A stretch of DNA of 64,000 nt, from contig OU342819.1 of assembly GCA_910591455.2 (NCBI GenBank), positions 12,002,906 to 12,066,905 of the forward strand, written 5' to 3'. The position numbers and the translations under genes are program-made. Origin of the DNA: Pholis gunnellus (taxonomy: Eukaryota > Chordata > Actinopteri > Perciformes > Pholidae). The notes below the pieces were generated by a model that ran no database searches, had not been told where the DNA came from, and saw nothing but the letters and a program-made list of their open reading frames with translations. Positions within the stretch are counted from its first letter, which is position 1, and each line of letters starts with the position of its first letter. This document shows, in pieces, positions 1-12,292 of the stretch.

Positions 1-314
1 AAGTAGTTGAGAGCTGTCAATCATACAAAAGAAACACTATTAACACACTGTGTTTAGGTTCAAGAGGAAGTTATACACTGTGAATCCCAAGAACAGCTAA
101 ATTCCCTAACTCCTAAAGTTCTTCAATGAGTATTTGCTGCTGCTTGCCTTATCTGAATGTTAAGGCAACTTCTTTGGTTATTAGTATTTACTTTGGCAAC
201 CAAGCTTAAGCTCCACGCCACTGTGTATCTTAACCCATTCACCCAGTTTCACCTTCCCCTCTCTTCCTCAATCTGCCCAGATACTAACATGTACATTCAT
301 TCCTGACCTTGCAG
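1..314 (+). other. galnt12: galnt12 intron 1, 3' end
   Basis: This is non-coding sequence that ends in an AG acceptor at 313-314. A second AG lies six bases downstream at 319-320. I chose the upstream one because it keeps the Cys codon aligned with the Cys-x-x-x-Lys-Tyr-Asp-Tyr stretch of human GALNT12. Exon 1, which should encode the cytoplasmic tail, signal anchor and stem (about 120 residues in human), is outside the window. Confidence 0.75.
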
Positions 315-484
315 GTGCAGAGATGTGAAGTATGACTACCGGTCTCTGCCCACGACCTCCGTGGTCATCACCTTCTACAACGAGGCCTGGTCCACCCTGC
401 TGAGGACGGTGCACAGCGTGCTGGAGACGTCGCCCGACGTCCTGCTGAAAGAGGTGGTGCTGGTGGACGACTACAGCGACAGAG
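315..484 (+). CDS. galnt12: galnt12 exon 2 (start of catalytic domain)
   Basis: Encodes residues 1-56 plus one base of codon 57 (donor GTACGA at 485). It opens the GT-A fold with KYDYRSLP, TSVVITFYNEAWSTLLRT and EVVLVDDYSDR. The FYNEAWSTLLRTV core is a hallmark of the GALNT family. The VDD pair at 50-52 belongs to the nucleotide-sugar binding strand. The frame stays open past the donor into a purine-rich tract, but the similarity ends at the splice site. Confidence 0.93.
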
Positions 485-3319
485 GTACGAGCACAGTACT
501 GATGGAGAGGAGGCTGAGGCAGGCAGGCAGGCAGACAGACTGATGGACGGGCAGAGGGGGCAGCCGGGGTTGGCTGATTGACAGTCAGAAAGGACAGAAC
601 GGGTGTCAGAGGGACACACAAGGAGGCGCACAGACAAGTGGCAATCACCGGTTTGTCAGATGGGTTAGAAGGGAGGAGGACAGAGTGACGGCGGCAATTA
701 GGAAAGTCAAACAGAGATACAGGAAGGTAGTGACAGGTGGCGATGAAGGGGAATTTTATTTGCATTATTTAATTTTATTTGCATCCAGGTAGACGAACAC
801 GGATATCAATGTCACACGTCCGGGCTTTAAAAAAAATCTTCCATATGAAGATACAAATCCCTGATGTAATAATAATTACTAACGGTGCACGTTGTTGCGT
901 GGATGGTAAATTGGAGGACAGTTTCATGCACGGTGCTTTTTTATCAGAGAAAATAAAATAAAAGAAGAAGAAGAGCTTTCTGTGGCTGGATGCAGATGAC
1001 CTAAAGAGGAATTGTCAAAAGACAGCAGCGCGTTCTAATTTAGAGTGATTCATTGTTTTGTCTTGTGTACTCAGACTGAACGTAATGAGCTGAGCCACTT
1101 AGAGGGAGTGGTTGTAAAACGGTTTGGCTCACGACCTTATAAATGAAGCAATGTTTGCCTCTCCCTCTGCCACAATATGGGGAAATGGTTTGAGGACAAA
1201 ATCAAGATCACACCAAATGTTTTTGACATCAAATCACATTTGAGTCTGACTGTCTATTGGTAGGTAAAGGTTACCCATGTGTCTAGTTGTGTGAGAATGA
1301 ACTTGATAATTACACCTAATAAACATTTTAAAGCTTTCTGGCGCGTCTGTACTCCCTTTTAAAAAGGAAAAGTCAATATTTGAAGAGTGTTAATATAAAA
1401 GAATAGACACTTTAAACATTAAATCTCAATAACCGCTCTTAAGCACTATTTACCTTTCTTTGTTAATCAGCTTTACCAGCTGCTATCAAACGCTGGCAGC
1501 AGATTGTAATTGTTGTGGTGAGCTTGTTGTCCTTTTTCTTTTTAATCATTTAACGTTTGAAGTGAGAAACACAACTGCTCTCAATACAATCACGGCCTTC
1601 ACACACACACACACACACACGCACAGAAACCGACACATTCATCCGATTTTTATTTATTTTAACTTTTTGTACTTCATTTCCCGAAGCTCACCTGAAGGAG
1701 CCGCTGGAGAAGTACATCTCCGGTTTGAGGAAGGTGCGTCTGGTCCGGGCCACCAAGAGGGAGGGGTTGGTGCGGGCGCGGCTGCTCGGGTCGTCTATCA
1801 CCACGGGTGACGTGCTGACCTTCCTGGACTGTCACTGCGAGTGTCATGAAGGCTGGTTAGAGCCCCTGCTCCACAGGTTAGAACGCCCTCAGCATGAATA
1901 ACTTGACTCGTTCTTCTTGAGCATTTTGTGCAAAGTGTAGCTGGGCTCTCGTCGGAGAAAGGGCAGCACTTAAAGTTGACGCGGACCTTTTGAGCTGATC
2001 AAGAAGCACGTCTTCTCCCCGTCAACAGCTTTTCTCTCATTTTTTCCTTTTTTTTTTTCTCCTCCAGGATCAAAGAGGAGCCGTCGGCTGTGGTGTGTCC
2101 TGTTATCGATGTGATCGACTGGAACACCTTCCAGTACTTGGGGAACTCCGGTGAACCCCAGATCGGGGGGTTCGATTGGCGGTTGGTCTTTACCTGGCAC
2201 ACCGTCCCAGATTTTGAACAGAAACGCCGCCGCTCGCCCATCGACGTCATCAGGTGAACACCTTTTAAGGATTGCGTTACAGAATCGGCTCTAAATCAAC
2301 ACTTGTACCCCGGCTGCCAGCTGGTAGATCACTCGTCTCGTATAAAGGAATCATCATTTATAAGATGCGAGGAGATTGTGGTCTGATGTGGGGGTTTCTT
2401 TTCTCCTCAGGTCTCCCACTATGGCAGGTGGTCTGTTTGCTGTGAGCAAGAACTACTTCCATTACCTGGGCACGTACGACACAGGGATGGAGGTGTGGGG
2501 AGGAGAGAACCTGGAATTCTCCTTCAGGGTAAGTGAATGTGTGTGTGTGTGTGTGTGTGTTACATGTGCATGTGTGAAGCCCTAGCTTTATGCAACAATA
2601 GGCACGATTCATATACTGTCTCCATGTTGACGTAGAAAAATGCACATTTTAGCACCACAACACCCAGCATTAAAAAGGCATCGAGATCTGGTTCACTGAG
2701 GACTTCCTCTGTGAAAAGCATCCTGACAGATTTATAACTTAACAACCAGTGAAAACAGGCCAAATATTCTAATACTTGGATTGCAATTTCCCAAAGGGAA
2801 GCAACCCAAAAATATTTCCCTTCAACAACAAAACCGCCTTTCTGTTTCCAAGTTCCTCCACAACAAGGCTGCGCTTTGTGTTGAGTGATTGAGTAATGGC
2901 GGAGAGGCTAACCAAATCCTCGTGTTGGTGTTGTTGTTGTTGTTGTTGATGTCTTTTAGATTTGGCAGTGCGGGGGCACCCTGGAGGTCCACCCTTGCTC
3001 CCATGTGGGCCACGTATTCCCTAAAAAGGCCCCTTACTCCCGGAGCAAAGCTCTGGCGAACAGCGTGAGAGCCGCTGAGGTGTGGATGGATGAATACAAA
3101 GAGGTCTACTACCACCGAAACCCCCACGCACGACTGGTGAGTCTGCACAGATGGTGTGTGTGTGTGTGTGCTAATGCTAACAAATACAACAGTAAGCATG
3201 GCAGCATGTTAATGTCTGAATGGTTTGTTTCCTTTATTGGAGTATTGGGGAAGACAGTCATTTTTTTTACAGCTGCACTCATCACAAAACTGCACAAATT
3301 AATACATCTACACAAACTA

Positions 3320-3352
<33 letters not shown>

Positions 3353-5175
3353 ACTCCCGCTGTGGTGTAAAAGCTCCCCTGATTAAGTGACACTTGGGAT
3401 ACATGAGCGGCAGACACCCAAGGTGACAGGTGTGTCGGGGCGTTCCGGTGTGTGGTTACCACCTTTCCGTGTCGCCCGGTGCCAGCAGGTGTCACCCACC
3501 TGTCCTTGACAGGGTGAGAGCATTGCTAACCCATTGGACCCTGCTTCGGTGTGTGTGTGTGTGTGTGTGTGTGTGTGGCAGTGTAGTTAAGAGGAGACGC
3601 TCTCTAAACACCGATCAGGTGGCGCTCATCTGAGAGGAGGTAGCCTTGCCAACCTGGCAGTGGCTCAGAGGAACCCAATACACCACAGCCTACAAACAAG
3701 CACCGCTGCTCCCAGTGGGTGCTAACGCGCTCATTCATACGATGCAATATATTATGTTAAACAAGGTTTTCTACCGTCCGACAGGCTTCTTCTCCCTCTT
3801 CATTTTCTCTTATATTTGTTGTTCCTCTGGCGTTTCCAGTAGTTTTATGAATTCCAGACACCGGGGTGCTGATTTTGTTGAGCCCGGAAAGAAATAATGA
3901 ATCCCTGTTGTCATTTCTCAAGATATTCTTTGCATATTCCTACTTGATCTCTTGGAGCTAGCAGACGCTACACACACACACCCTTCAGGATCGATGGACT
4001 TCCTTTTTTACAGTTTAACTCGGTCAGCAAGATGTCCGTTTGTGTAAATTAGTACTTGAGGACTAAATTGGTTGGTTCCAAGCCCACAATCTAGGCAACT
4101 TGAGTCAGTCTCGGCATACATTGATGGCTTATTTTAATATTTCCAGTCAGTCTGGTAGGCGATTTACCTCGTCATCCTCCCCAGAGAAAAGAAACCCCAG
4201 TATATTGGGGTCGCAGGACGGCATCACCTGTCAGTCCCTGTGAGTTGTGTTTTAAACCTCTTGGTTAGTACATAATACGCATGTGTGAAATCTAAATAAA
4301 CAAGATTCAAAATGCAACAGTGTATCATCTTCAGGGATGACAAAAGAGTGAATCTCTCAGCATGCATCTGTTGTTTCCCTACTGTCGTATTACTCTCGCC
4401 TAATTGGCCTCCTGTGTAAATCAGATTAGCCTGTAGTTGCTACTTAAGTGTCTTCAGTGTCCCCTTACTAATCCATACACCGGATCATCGGGCTGCTTGA
4501 CACTCTTACATCGGCCCGCTCCAGCCCCCTTTGTTGTGTGCTCTGATGGTCCTTACTGGTCCTTCCCATCGCGGTAACAACGGGCTCTCTCTCTCTCTCC
4601 TCTGGGAATCTGTCTCTCGAGCTAATACGTTGATGAAGTGCCAATTAAAGCTGCGTTTGGGCAAACCACCAACATCCATCATCCTGCGGTGCTCCCTCCA
4701 GCAGGGAAGGAGGTCTCACCCGCCGACGAGTGGAGACTGTATTCCTCCCCGAGTTGTAAATCACCAGTCTCCCATCACTGTGGCGCGTGGGTGTAACTGC
4801 ATAAAGGCATTTGCATAAGCACACATTATTTGCATTAACTGACATGCACATTTTGCTCCCTACACTGTGACACGACTACCCTGCAGACTGTCGGTACATT
4901 CTCACATTGACCATCATAATACTGAAGATGCGTCTAATTCAATAGATCTAAATACATTGACATTTAGATGGACGAAATTACAACCAGATCTACTCAGTAT
5001 ATTAAAGTAGTATGTTGCATCAATAGATGTCCAGCCCAAATGGGCTCACAAGGCAGACCATCAATTTCCATGTACATAGGAGTGAAACCAAATATAGAAA
5101 TGACAGGAAAACATCAATAACATGTTCTGTATGCCTTCATACTTGACATACATCCAATAAACTGTTCTCATGTTG

Positions 5176-5206
<31 letters not shown>

Positions 5207-7923
5207 TATTCAGCTAATCTGCCTAATTTCTTAAGCTTTACAAACAAAATTGATGCCCTTAATTTTGATCAAACCAAAATAGTTCAGGATTTTTATTCTG
5301 CGTTCTGACAATTGGGCGGAGACGGTAACGTAGCGCTGCTGCGTCCTGTAGAACCACACCCGTTCCGGGTCAAATACAGATTACAGGGAGATCCTTGTTT
5401 GACCAGGGTGAAGGAGTGGTTTTCTGTTTATTAGTGATGTACTTGTATCGCGTTAAGGAACAACCATAGATGGTGCCATTCTATACCAGTTCAGCACAGA
5501 ACTCTGCTCTCTGCGCCTCTGACACTGACTGCATGAAGAGCGTTCACTCTTAATGTCTGCATGTGAGTATCAACCGCTGGTTGATACTTGATCGTCATGT
5601 TACATCCACATTACAGCAATTCTGTTTTTACCTACTACAGTGAAGGATCTCTGGTGATTTTAGAGCTGATATAATACGGGGGAACTGTCCTTTTGCGGTC
5701 TTTGTTTCCAGGAGGCCTTCGGAGACGTGACGGAGCGAAGGAAGCTGAGAGAGAAGCTGGGCTGTAAGAGCTTCAAGTGGTATCTGGAGAATATTTACCC
5801 CGACATTCACCTCCCAGAGGATCGGCCCGGCATGTTTGGAATGGTGAGAACGCACCGGAGTCACCTGGTCGAATTTGAACCATTCTCACCAGTTTCGATT
5901 GAATTCAATCAAGCTGAGCTGTGCAGCTGAGAGGCAAATGATAGACGCGCTATATTTACAGTAAGATTAACCTCGGCGTGGCTTTCCTCACCCATATGTG
6001 AGCTCCTGTAATCTATATTTGATCAGCTCCTGAAATGATTTATTGACGTGACTGTCTTGACCTTTTTTTTTTTCCCGCTCATTATAGCTGAAGAACCGGG
6101 GCAAGAACAACTTCTGCTTCGACTACAACCCTCCAGATGAAAACAAAGTGGTGGGCCAACGGGTCATCATGTACATGTGTCACGGCATGGGTCAGAACCA
6201 GGTAATGGACTTCAGTCTTTCAGGCCAGTAGCCATACAATGTTGTCCGATGTCTTGTGAAAAGTCCCTTCCGTCTGTTTTAATGTCTTATTTCTACAGTA
6301 GACCACGAGGGTTTGTAGATGTGATCCTAGAAAATTCTGGGAATGGTGGACTAGTTTTCCTATTCCAGGCTGAGCAATGATACGTTGTGCCTTGTTGAGA
6401 CGGAGGAGAGTGCTTTTCCCCAACACCCTTTCCCTCTGCGGCTGATGGTAGTCCAGGAAGCACTCTGAAATACAGCTTTTGTTTTTTGCAGCAGCCCTCT
6501 GTGGACTCGCACACTGATGTCTTCTCTGTAGGAAGTGGGCTCAGCAGTACTCGTGCCGTCTGTCTTATCGGACAGTTGTGTTTCCATCTGTTGTTTTCGA
6601 AGTGAAAAATTGAGTCACATGCTTAAATCAAGATGTTTCCTTTTATAAATAAAGCATAAAAACATTTAGATTTCAAGTGAGATTTAAAGCTTTCATTGAA
6701 AAAAAAAAAAAAAAAGGGAATGCAATGTTTGTTTGACATTACGCAATTTGTGTGAAGAGATTTAGAGCTCTTTCGTCCTCCCGCAGTTCTTTGAATACTC
6801 CCTGGACGGTGAGATCCGCTACAACACAAGGGTGCCTGCTGGATGCATCGTGGGTGACAACATCAGCACCTACCTGACTCTCGAGCTGTGCAGAAAAAAA
6901 GGAGATCCTCTACCTGCAGACCAGAAGTTTGTCCTCAAAGAGGTAAGGGGGTCACATCCAGATTTAACCAAAGAGGCAGATGTCTCTGTTCTCTTTCTTT
7001 CCCCTCATACAGGCGTGAAAAGTACAAATATGTGAGGATTCAACTTTCTAAATCGGTTCTAAGAATCTCATCGTTAAGTAGGCTTTGGGCAACATACATG
7101 TAATTGCCTTATCAATTAGAAAGCCCTGTACAAGCTGCAATTCTTCTTGCATACTTTTAAAACAGGCTCATAGCAGACCACCTCCAGGTCTCACTCTGAC
7201 ATAACCAGGACATTCTGATGTAGGATTCCAAAATTAAAGCCCTTCAAAGAAATCTCATTCATTAGACAATTTGTCTAATTTTACCACAGGATAAGGGTTA
7301 GGGTTAGATGATGATGATTCCAATTCACACTATAATAATGTAAATCTTTTAAGTGTCATGAGTGGATTGAAGCGGAGAGAATTGAATCACTGCGTCCCCT
7401 CCAGGGCCAAAACTCTAATTCATGCTACGGTCAAAGTCATGTCAAGTACACAGCCGAGCTACCCCGTAGTTGATGAGCGAGAGTACGGCCGATACTATAA
7501 CTATAAACTGTAAACGAGGGAGCGCTGGCAAGCTGGCTGAGTTAATTAACACGATCTAGTCCCACCGCACTGATGTCAGCCGCTAAACCACACTATGGGC
7601 AGAACATCTGCGTCCCGATAGTGAGCTTTGGTGTTCTTGAAAGGTAATACTCAGCTCTTCTGTTACTCTAGACATGTATTTATAGCCCTAATGGCTTTTT
7701 CTAACTAACCCCAACCCTCTTTTTTTAGTATTTTATCACCAATAATTCTTTATAATGCCACGCTGTGCTCCTGGCTGTTTTTCAGGATGGGAGCCTGTAC
7801 CACCCGGCGAGCCAGAAGTGTGTTCAGGCGGTGGACAAGACAGACAACGGGACACCGGCCCCCTCACTCCAACCGTGCTCTGACAGCCTCCACCAGAAGT
7901 GGTTCTTTGAGGAGAGAATGTAA
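315..7923 (+). CDS. galnt12: galnt12: polypeptide N-acetylgalactosaminyltransferase 12, exons 2-10 (5' partial)
   Basis: The enzyme moves GalNAc from UDP-GalNAc to Ser/Thr of mucin-type substrates in the Golgi lumen, the first step of O-glycan synthesis. Nine exons (315-484, 1687-1876, 2068-2253, 2411-2528, 2960-3136, 5712-5843, 6088-6201, 6787-6942, 7786-7923) join with matching phases and GT-AG borders into 459 residues plus TAA. With the first full codon (Cys) as residue 1, I see the Mn-binding DxH at 104-106, a third metal-ligand His in GHVFP at 239, the Gal/GalNAc-T signature around MAGGLFAV (186-193) and VWGGENLE (210-217), and a ricin-type lectin domain from about 330 to the end, with Cys at 334, 355, 382, 397, 426 and 445. 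Human GALNT12 is 581 residues from memory, so about 122 residues of exon 1 are missing upstream. Paralogue choice rests on remembered human GALNT12 similarity along all exons and on linkage to gabbr2. No frameshift or lost catalytic residue is visible. Confidence 0.95.
1687..1876 (+). CDS. galnt12: galnt12 exon 3 (catalytic DxH)
   Basis: Completes Ala57 and runs to the first two bases of Arg120. It carries the conserved REGLVRARLLG helix (81-91) and the metal-binding DxH motif as Asp104-Cys-His106 inside FLDCHCECHEGWLEPLL. Acceptor AG is at 1685-1686 and the donor GT at 1877. A short AC microsatellite sits about 65 bp upstream of the acceptor. Confidence 0.94.
2068..2253 (+). CDS. galnt12: galnt12 exon 4
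   Basis: Completes Arg120 and ends within Arg182. It encodes the CPVIDVIDWNTFQYLGNSG stretch and GGFDWRLVFTWHTVP, which leads into the Gal/GalNAc-T part of the active site. A long T-rich tract ends in the acceptor at 2066-2067. The donor is at 2254. The insert FEQKRRRSPIDVIR is a little more basic than the remembered human segment. Confidence 0.94.
2411..2528 (+). CDS. galnt12: galnt12 exon 5 (Gal/GalNAc-T motif)
   Basis: Completes Arg182 and encodes SPTMAGGLFAVSKNYF and YDTGMEVWGGENLEFSFR (to 221), the signature shared by GalNAc-transferases and beta-1,4-galactosyltransferases. The donor GTAAGT at 2529 is strong. It is followed within ten bases by a (TG) tract of about 22 bp. Confidence 0.95.
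2960..3136 (+). CDS. galnt12: galnt12 exon 6 (third metal ligand and acceptor loop)
   Basis: Fifty-nine codons (222-280), phase 0 at the 3' end. It starts with IWQCGGTLEVHPCSHVGHVFP, where His239 is the expected third metal-binding residue. It then encodes the loop APYSRSKALANSVRAAEVW and ends at YYHRNPHARL. A GTT trinucleotide tract at about 2931-2948 lies just 5' of the acceptor at 2958-2959. A (TG) run starts about 15 bp after the donor. Confidence 0.95.
3549..3577. repeat. (GT)n microsatellite in galnt12 intron 6
   Basis: Pure GT tract, about 410 bp after the exon 6 donor. Confidence 0.92.
5174..5206. repeat. (TG)n microsatellite in galnt12 intron 6
   Basis: TG tract with one C interruption, about 500 bp upstream of exon 7. 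Confidence 0.92.
5712..5843 (+). CDS. galnt12: galnt12 exon 7 (end of catalytic domain)
   Basis: Forty-four codons (281-324), phase 0 on both sides. It encodes FGDVTERRKLREKLGCKSF, then FKWYLENIYPDIHLPEDRPG, the conserved end of the catalytic domain and the linker toward the lectin domain. The acceptor AG is at 5710-5711 and the donor GTGAGA at 5844. Confidence 0.95.
6088..6201 (+). CDS. galnt12: galnt12 exon 8 (lectin alpha repeat)
   Basis: Thirty-eight codons (325-362). It contains the first ricin-type repeat with the Cys-Phe-Asp group at 334-336, DYNPPDEN, and CHGMGQNQ at 355-362. A 12-T tract precedes the acceptor at 6086-6087. The donor is GTAATG at 6202. Confidence 0.95.
6787..6942 (+). 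CDS. galnt12: galnt12 exon 9 (lectin beta repeat)
   Basis: Fifty-two codons (363-414): FFEYSLDGEIRYN completes the alpha repeat, and GCIVGDNISTYLTLELC with PADQKFVLKE forms the beta repeat (Cys382 and Cys397). A run of seven A at 6894-6900 lies inside the coding sequence (Arg-Lys-Lys). The reading frame is intact. Donor GTAAGG at 6943. Confidence 0.95.
7786..7923 (+). CDS. galnt12: galnt12 exon 10, terminal (lectin gamma repeat and stop)
   Basis: Forty-five codons plus TAA at 7921-7923. DGSLYHPASQKCVQAV and the closing QKWFF (QxW at 451-453) form the gamma repeat of the ricin-type domain, with Cys426 and Cys445 as the expected disulfide. The protein ends WFFEERM, one residue shorter than the human end as I remember it. 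Confidence 0.95.
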   Translation, partial: DGSLYHPASQKCVQAVDKTDNGTPAPSLQPCSDSLHQKWFFEERM

Positions 7924-10302
7924 TGGTATCGAAGCAGAATGTGTTTTTCATTAAATGCTCATCTCCTGAGGAGGGACATGGCTGGATTGTGATATGTTTG
8001 CCTCGCCCCCGAAAGAAGCCCAAAGGGGGGGAAGCTTCCACGCTCTCTTCCAAAATTCAACATTTGCACATTTACGTGCCAGCTGGATATAATGGACCAA
8101 TAGGAAATTATACTGGAATGAACTTTGAGAATATATATATGTATGGGAATAATTTTTCTCGGATGCTGTTGCTGGGAGACAGGAGTCTACTGGAATATAT
8201 ATTGTTTTTGTAATCAAGGAGGATGAGGGAGAACCTGCACAATTGTACATTCTGACATTTTTCTTTCTTCTTCTTGTTTTACATTCACCCACTCCAGTAC
8301 TGGTGCAGTCTTTTGAGATCACTTTAGCTCACTTGCTTTATGCAAACACTGAAGCATGTGTCTGTCTGACTGCGTTAGAGCGCAGGGATTTTTAGAGCCA
8401 CATTTTGAAAGGTTTGCGTTCGTCTCCTGTAGAGGGGGCCAACGCTCCTCTCTGCAAGTTCCCATCGTTCCACTGTGTTCTCTATTTGTTGAGAGAAAGT
8501 GGGACAAATCTTCAGGTATTTTTTGTTCAAAAACCTTTTTCAGGACATTTTGATTGCTTTGTACTCTTTACGTACCGGTGGCTTAGAAAAAGCCTTAGAT
8601 CACAGGCATTATGCAAGTACCTAGTACCTCTTCAACTTAATCACCTAACTACTGAGAACAGGAGAAACTCCAGTCGTCTTCTTCTGTTCTGCTTTTGTCC
8701 TCTTGCGGTGCAAATTTAACTTTAAAGTAAAATGACATGACACGGGTCATTGAGCTAGTTGTTCTGTGCTCTTTGCACGGTACGCATCTTCAACAGACTT
8801 AATCATATCCTATTCTCTGGGTCTACTTTGTGTGTCATCAACTATGTTTATTTAAAATGATGTATTTAGGGAAGACTAAATGACGTGCGTGTTATTTCAA
8901 AGCTTTAATAATTTTAAATTAAGTCATAAATAAGAGGGAATGTATTCACTTAATGTTGGTAAGTGCAAATTGTAAGAATGAGTTCCTCTTTCCCATCTTT
9001 CTTGTACACTTGAAGCCAATAGAAAGTGCCTAAATGTAAGAGCCTTATCATTCTATTTTAAGATTTCCCTTCAGGAAGATGATTTTTTTTTTTGTACTGA
9101 ATGTATATTTGATCACACAACGAGACAAAAAGCAAACTGCAGTTAGATTTGTGACAAAGCGTCTGCACATTTACAATATGTATGTCAGAGGTGTGCGGCC
9201 GAGGACTTACCTTTTTGGACTTCCGCGTCCTCCTCAGATGAGCGCGTGTTACTTGTGTGCTTGAGGTTTGATTTGTGACTGGAAGTCATCAAGAGTACAG
9301 TTTTTGGCAGCAGGGGCAGATAATGGAGGAGACTCAATGAAGCGATTTGTGACCCTCCTCCTAACCACCGACCTTAACATGCTGTTGGCCCGTCGGTCTC
9401 AAAGGAGCTTCGCTCGGGGACGATCGAACCCAAATAGATTTTTGCTATTGATCCAGAATGTAGACTCACAATAAGATACATGGGAGGCTAAAAAGACTCC
9501 AGTAGAATAAGAATCCCTTCATCTGCCAAATATAATGAATGTACAGTTATGAATGTACGGTAATGTGCATGAAAATGGTAACATCTCTCCACATATGAGC
9601 TCCCATAGTGTAAGCCTGAAGGGACAGCACAAGATGGGCTTTACTTAGCGCTCTGAAGATGTATTTATAATTGCACTGTGTAGGATAAAGGCACAAAAGA
9701 AGTTCCAAGCGCATTGGATCCTGGACATCATTTGCGGGGTTAAAGTTCTCAGTAATCCATAAAGGTTTTTTTCATGGCACTACGAGTGGTACATGATTGT
9801 GCAGACGAAGCTTGTTGAAGTGGAATGGACCAAATTACCAGAGGGAAGATTATGGTGTGCTACATAGAGGGAGGGGAGGGGAGGGGACGCTGTCTCGGGA
9901 TCGTGTGAATGTTTTGGGGTGGGGGGGGGGGGGGCGATGAAGCTTGATCTTGTTCTTTAGGTGTTCGTGGAGTTTCCCTGCTATGATTTCAGACTTAGAA
10001 AAGCTGCTTCGATGAGTGTCAACCACGAGAGATAAGATCCAATAGGAACAGGAGAAATTGGCCTTTTTAACACAGTGTTCATGCTTTTTGTAACACTTAG
10101 AGATGGAAAAGCTGTCACTTCCGATCCGTTTGTGTCTTTAGCCTGGGACTAATATATATACATATAATATCCTGTTATTAAAAGAGTTATTTATTGTCCC
10201 AGTGGCCATCTGTTATGCAGACACGTCCTACATAGTAAAACCTTTTTTATGCTGCCGTTATATTCTATGCTAATTTGATAAGGCGCATGCAGTGGCAATA
10301 AA
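7924..10302 (+). other. galnt12: probable galnt12 3' UTR and downstream flank
   Basis: No gene is seen. Two candidate polyadenylation signals bracket the region: ATTAAA at 7950-7955, only 27 bases after the stop codon, and a canonical AATAAA at 10297-10302. Sequence alone does not tell which is used, so the true transcript end is open. A 13-base G run lies at about 9922-9934. Confidence 0.4.
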
Positions 10303-11866
10303 ACTGATATTCACCAGTCGAGGATCATATCTCTCTGGCAGGTCATAAGAGCTATTTTATCAACCAAAGCCGTGTTGTAAACAGCTGTGAAATTCCAGTG
10401 ATCTGTTTGAGCACTTGAACCTGTAAAGTGGCCGATAGTCACTCAACCCTAATGGACCGTACGGCTGTTTTACAATGGCGCGGACATGTCTTCCGTTTGT
10501 AACGGCAAACAATTCTCAATGGAGACTTTTCCGTTATTTAAATGGTGAACATGCACAGATCCCAATGCTGGAATTTAGCACCGTGTCTGGTGTATTAATG
10601 CTGGAAGTAACTCCAGTGGCCTTGTAATAATGCATTTTGTATTTGGTGGATCCACTCGATGGACCAAATCTGATGTCAATGTACCCGTTTAACTGTTGTC
10701 AATTGTAAACACAAATCTAATGTTGGATTTGTGTATTTGCCTGTTCCTGCTCATTATGTCTCTTTGATTTTAATATTGGGTTGTGTGTCTCTAAAATGTG
10801 TAACATCATTGGCAGGCTTTATGTATGAAAAACAATCCTCAAAATACTTCTGCTCTCACTGTACTCCATTGCGTATCCATTAAAGTGTGACTCATCAGCA
10901 TCCCCCGATGAGGAGAAACAGGCTATCATCCACATTTTAACTGTGATGGAGACCTGAATCAAGATGCTCGGAGGGTAATGAGAGAAGAAATAGAAAGGGA
11001 GAGGGGCGGGGGCTGAGCTTTCCAACCATATCTGATTGGTTTGATCACCAGCTGCTGAGTGAGATGGTGAAATGTCGTGCCCGCGCCAAGTCGCTCTGTT
11101 CCCCCTGGTGTTGACGCTCTGGCCTGCAGTCGCTCTCAATTACTCATTGATGATGCTCTGCTGTTTCATACAATCGTGTGTGTGTGTGTGTGGGCCACGT
11201 CTTTGTGACAACGGCATGGTGAACGGTTTATTGAAGGTACAATCATACAAGCTTTTTTTTAGGATGGGGAAAAATACCAAATAAATAGTTTTGTATCATA
11301 TCAGGAGAGGTAAAAGTGCGTCATTCGATGTCTGCTGTTAAAGCGTACAACACTGCTGTAAAAAAAGAAGAAAAATAGCATGAAACATTTGTACACCGCA
11401 TGAGACGAGCTGTTTTTTCTCTCCCTCGCACAAGATGACATGCTCTGATGGAGAACTTGCCAGAAATCTTCACATTCTGACAAATGCTGCCTAGACACCA
11501 CTCGGCTGCTTCCCAGGAAAACGAGAAGCGCTGCGGAGGGCTGTGATGCCGCTGTCTCCTAGAAGCGTCTCATCCTAATCTTCTGGGCGCTTTCCCTGTG
11601 AGATACGCGGCGCTGAATAGCGCCTGTAAAACATCCTGAAATTCAGCAAACGCGCCCACGGAAACGCGGCACGTTGCTGCAATCTCGGGCACACAGCGTC
11701 GGCCTCGTGTTTGATCCTGTGTGGCATACATGCAGCACTACAGTCCCCAACGCCCCCCCGTATGTGTCTTTAATGATAATGCAAAAATAAGGCTCCCCGC
11801 GGTGCAAGTCTTTGGAGATGCTCAGGCTGCAGTTGTCAGGGAGCGAAAGGTACCATAGGAAGACAC

Positions 11867-11914
<48 letters not shown>

Positions 11915-12292
11915 GACAGGAGGGCATGTCTGTTTAGTTTATGTAATCCCCAATACTCAGAAGAGCTCAGGAGCAGTGGCTGTTGGCTGCATACATTAGA
12001 TGACACACTTTCACTTTCAGGAGGGACTCCAGACGGCGCAGTAAACATGTGAGGCCTAGATACAGAGATAGCGTTGCATTTCTTATGCACCGCGGCCGCC
12101 TGGCATCTGATTAGGTGGATCATGTAGCGAATAAAGCAGCGAGGCTTCCATGTAGTCACTCGGTCGCTAAATTATTTGAAGTAACCATAACTATTCTGCA
12201 GTTCATCAGTCGTATCCGAGCGATATTGCAGTTTTCTCTGCTGGAACATGTCATTTCCATTCTGGCAGTTTTTTTTTTTTTTTCCTCCCCAG
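10303..12292. other. intergenic, no recognised gene
   Basis: AT-rich sequence with an AC microsatellite at 11868-11910. The stretch at about 11500-11760 has more CpG dinucleotides than its surroundings and could be a small promoter-like patch upstream of the 12.3-kb candidate, but no defined promoter element was recognised. Confidence 0.4.
11868..11910. repeat. (CA)n microsatellite, 43 bp
   Basis: CA tract followed by two GACA units. Confidence 0.95.

Larger units (their letters stand above)
3137..5711 (+). other. galnt12: galnt12 intron 6
   Basis: This is the largest galnt12 intron in the window (2.6 kb). It contains AC/TG microsatellites at 3319-3346, 3549-3577 and 5174-5206 and otherwise unremarkable AT-rich sequence. 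I see no extra exon in it. Confidence 0.8.

Noticed and set aside
268..765. Minus-strand frame of 165 codons over galnt12 exon 2.
   Set aside because: Shadow of the coding exon and the neighbouring purine-rich tract.
7288..7306. GGGTTAGGGTTAG, a telomere-like word in galnt12 intron 9.
   Set aside because: Only two units; too short to call an interstitial telomeric repeat.
9268..9474. A 68-codon + strand frame downstream of galnt12.
   Set aside because: No recognisable motif, no good acceptor or donor, and it falls in the probable 3' UTR region.
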